Positions 5,783 to 7,585 of a DNA stretch of 7,585 bases are shown here, one piece after another. The first letter of the stretch is position 1. Every line of letters begins with the position of its first letter. The DNA comes from an uncultured Maribacter sp. (lineage in GTDB: Bacteria > Bacteroidota > Bacteroidia > Flavobacteriales > Flavobacteriaceae): positions 1-7,585 of the forward strand of contig CAJQMW010000069.1 of assembly GCA_905479535.1 (NCBI GenBank). Direction: 5' to 3'. Under the pieces are notes generated by a model. That model ran no database searches. It saw only the letters and a program-made list of their open reading frames with translations, and was not told the DNA's origin. Made by a program: the position numbers and the translations under genes.

Positions 5783-5949
5783 AAAGCTAAAAAAAGTATC
5801 GATTCGATTAAAATTATGGCGGTTCATTAACATTCTTGTTTAAGAAATAGAACAATTAGTTTCCTAAAAGGCTATTAAGGATAAACAGGAATGAGTACCA
5901 ATATCTACCATTTGACTTGATTATATAATGCTTGGTCGAAGCTGCCTGC

Positions 5950-7053
5950 TTAAAAATCAAACTTCAACTGAACCAAAATGGCCTCTTTGTCATCCTCAGT
6001 GTTTTCCTTTTTCTCAGTATTAAGATTGGCCAAAGAAATTCCCAAAAGACGCACGGAATTTTGAAGTTCCTCTTGATACAAAAGTTCTTTCGCGGTTTCC
6101 AAAATCAGGGCTTTGTCGGCAATATAATAGGGGAGTGTTTTGCTACGGGTGTTCAGCGTAAAATCGCTGTACTTTATTTTTAGGGTGACGGTCTTTCCGG
6201 CAATCTCGGATTTCTTTAAACGACGCTCCAGTTCTCCGGCAATATGGTCCAAACGTTCTAGCATAAAGATTTCGCTACTCAAATTTTCACTAAAGGTACG
6301 TTCGGCACCTACGGATTTTGGAATGCGATGCGGTTTTACCGCGCTCTTATGTATGCCTCTCACCACGTGATAGTAATAGCCGCCGCTTTTCCCGAACTTT
6401 TCCTCTAAAAACTCGATGGATTTTTTCTTCAAATCTTTCCCGGTAAAGATGCCCAACTTGTACATCTTTTCAGCGGTTACCTTACCTACACCATAGAATT
6501 TTCGGATGTCCAGATGCTCCAGAAACGCTATCACTTCTTCCGGATTTACGGTTTTCTGTCCGTTCGGTTTATTGATATCACTGGCTACTTTGGCTATAAA
6601 TTTATTTATAGAGATACCCGCAGAAGCGTTGAGGCCTGTCTTCTCTAAAATACGTTGCCGTACTTCCCGGGCAATTAGTGTAGCTGAGGGATTTCCTTTT
6701 TTGTTCGTCGTTACATCCAAATAGGCCTCATCTAAGGACAAGGGCTCCACCAAATCGGTATACTCATAGAAGATTGTTCGAATTTGTTGCGATATTTCCT
6801 TGTATCGGTCAAAGCGGGCCTTTACAAAAATAAGCTCGGGACAGTTTCTCTTTGCCAGTACGCTGCTCATAGCGCTACGCACCCCGAATTTTCTTGCCTC
6901 GTAACTCGCCGCTGCCACCACCCCACGTTGCGAGCTACCGCCTACGGCAATAGGTTTTCCCTTTAGCTCGGTATTGTCCAACTGTTCTACCGAGGCATAG
7001 AACGCGTCCATATCTACATGAATGATTTTTCGTAAAGGAAAATCGGGTTGCAT
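5950..7053 (-). CDS. dinB: DNA polymerase IV (Y-family translesion polymerase)
   Basis: Error-prone polymerase that copies past damaged bases. The 367-residue protein has the full Y-family layout: HVDMDAFYASVEQ (12-24; metal ligands include D14, steric-gate position Y19), YEARKFGVRSAM (51-62), SLDEAYLD (106-113; catalytic D108 and E109), a helix-hairpin-helix in the thumb (FYGVGKVTAEKMYKLGI, 186-202) and the little-finger domain (about 245-345). The last six residues, QLKFDF, fit the sliding-clamp-binding motif found at the C-terminus of Pol IV and connect it to the replication clamp. The start ATG at 7053 gives the usual short N-terminus. The gene is divergent from the CYTH gene with a 50-bp gap. 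I recognise no LexA-type operator there. TACTTTG on the minus strand (7075-7081) is a weak -7 candidate one base short of consensus. No clear terminator follows. Confidence 0.96.
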   Translation of the reverse strand: MQPDFPLRKIIHVDMDAFYASVEQLDNTELKGKPIAVGGSSQRGVVAAASYEARKFGVRSAMSSVLAKRNCPELIFVKARFDRYKEISQQIRTIFYEYTDLVEPLSLDEAYLDVTTNKKGNPSATLIAREVRQRILEKTGLNASAGISINKFIAKVASDINKPNGQKTVNPEEVIAFLEHLDIRKFYGVGKVTAEKMYKLGIFTGKDLKKKSIEFLEEKFGKSGGYYYHVVRGIHKSAVKPHRIPKSVGAERTFSENLSSEIFMLERLDHIAGELERRLKKSEIAGKTVTLKIKYSDFTLNTRSKTLPYYIADKALILETAKELLYQEELQNSVRLLGISLANLNTEKKENTEDDKEAILVQLKFDF

Positions 7054-7103
7054 ATTGTAAATTTAGGACATCTCAAAGTAGATATTGAAATAGTGCAGTT
7101 GGA

Positions 7104-7568
7104 ATGGTAGAAATAGAACGTAAATTCTTGGTAAAATTGGATGGTTTTAAGGCTATGGCAACTGCTAAAATGAGAATCGTTCAAGGTTTCTTGAACACGC
7201 ACCCAGAACGTACCGTACGAATTAGAATTACGGCCGATGTTGGGTATATTACCGTAAAGGGCAAGTCCAATAGTTCTGGGACCACACGTTTTGAATGGGA
7301 AAAAGAAATAGCGGTGCATGAAGCCGAGGCCTTGTTGCAGCTTTGTGAGAAGGGTGTTTTGGAGAAAATCAGATACGAAATCCCATTTGGAGAACATCTC
7401 TTTGAGGTTGATGAATTCTTGGGTCAAAATGAAGGTCTGGTAGTAGCGGAAATTGAGTTAAAATCCGAAGGGGAAGATTTTGATAAACCATCGTGGTTGG
7501 GAAAGGAAGTTACAGGAGAAGTGAAATATTATAATTCACAATTGATAAAAAACCCATTTAAAAGTTGA
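7104..7568 (+). CDS. CYTH-domain protein (triphosphate tunnel metalloenzyme)
   Basis: Single CYTH domain of 154 residues, the size of stand-alone bacterial members that hydrolyse inorganic tripolyphosphate or similar triphosphates; some relatives are class IV adenylate cyclases. The signature ExExK is present as EIERK (E3, E5, K7). The tunnel residues expected in the family follow in order: RIR (39-41), TVKGK (50-54), RFEWEKEI (62-69), R90, EVD (101-103) and EIELK (116-120). The charged network therefore looks intact and the protein is predicted to be an active, metal-dependent phosphohydrolase. Annotation as adenylate cyclase or thiamine triphosphatase cannot be excluded from sequence. A near-consensus -7 element, TAAATTTA (7058-7065), precedes the ATG without a clear -33. 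The gene is divergent from dinB and is followed after 5 nt by a possible next start codon. Confidence 0.9.
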   Translation: MVEIERKFLVKLDGFKAMATAKMRIVQGFLNTHPERTVRIRITADVGYITVKGKSNSSGTTRFEWEKEIAVHEAEALLQLCEKGVLEKIRYEIPFGEHLFEVDEFLGQNEGLVVAEIELKSEGEDFDKPSWLGKEVTGEVKYYNSQLIKNPFKS

Positions 7569-7573
7569 TAAAA

Positions 7574-7585
7574 ATGAAAACCTTG
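7574..7585 (+). CDS. Possible start of the next gene (four codons only)
   Basis: An ATG five bases after the CYTH stop codon opens a frame reading MKTL before the window ends. The close spacing would fit a gene co-transcribed with the CYTH gene. Four codons are too few to say what it encodes or to prove that it is a gene. Confidence 0.25.

Noticed and set aside
5927..6183. Open frame opposite the 3' end of dinB with a hydrophobic stretch
   Set aside because: It is antisense to the polymerase IV little-finger and clamp-binding coding sequence; the hydrophobic look follows from the complementary strand.
7014..7427. 137-codon minus-strand frame opposite the CYTH gene
   Set aside because: It overlaps both the CYTH frame, with its full set of active-site residues, and the start of dinB; neither could be replaced by it.
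1..7585. Mobile element, CRISPR array, toxin-antitoxin or defence system
   Set aside because: No transposase, integrase, terminal inverted repeats, regularly spaced repeats or paired small toxin genes are seen; the whole window is accounted for by core genes and short gaps.

Overview
The window looks like chromosomal DNA from a marine-type member of the Flavobacteriaceae (Bacteroidota). Three things point there. The gene order purN (divergent) / acpP-fabF-rnc-IPExxxVDY gene-pyk is, from memory, a conserved block in that family. The DNA is A+T-rich, with A/T-rich start regions and no Shine-Dalgarno sequences. Several intergenic regions carry the Bacteroidota -7 promoter element TAnnTTTG. Genus cannot be decided from the sequence alone.

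Layout. (1) 1-498, minus strand: purN, cut off by the window edge, with a TTG start. (2) 499-793: a 295-bp divergent regulatory region with a purN promoter candidate, an acpP promoter and two inverted repeats. (3) 794-5155, plus strand: acpP, fabF, rnc, a conserved gene of unknown function (IPExxxVDY family) and pyk. A strong terminator-like hairpin followed by a second -7 element separates acpP from fabF. (4) 5172-5209: a hairpin terminator shared by the converging pyk and PAS genes. (5) 5227-5769, minus strand: a single-PAS-domain protein resembling LOV photosensors but without the photoactive cysteine. (6) 5950-7053, minus strand: dinB (DNA polymerase IV). (7) 7104-7568, plus strand: a CYTH-domain phosphohydrolase, followed by the first four codons of a possible next gene.

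How the genes work together. purN makes purine nucleotides. acpP and fabF supply the carrier and the condensing enzyme of type II fatty acid synthesis. rnc processes double-stranded RNA. pyk makes the last ATP and pyruvate of glycolysis. This is a growth-linked housekeeping cluster, with the small unknown protein encoded 2 nt upstream of pyk. The downstream half (PAS sensor, translesion polymerase, CYTH enzyme) looks like individually transcribed signalling and stress genes.

I found no mobile element, CRISPR array, tRNA, rRNA, prophage or defence system, and no evidence of a wholly new system. The points most worth following up are the acpP/fabF terminator-promoter module, the inverted repeats at the acpP promoter, the IPExxxVDY gene, and the cysteine-less LOV-like protein.
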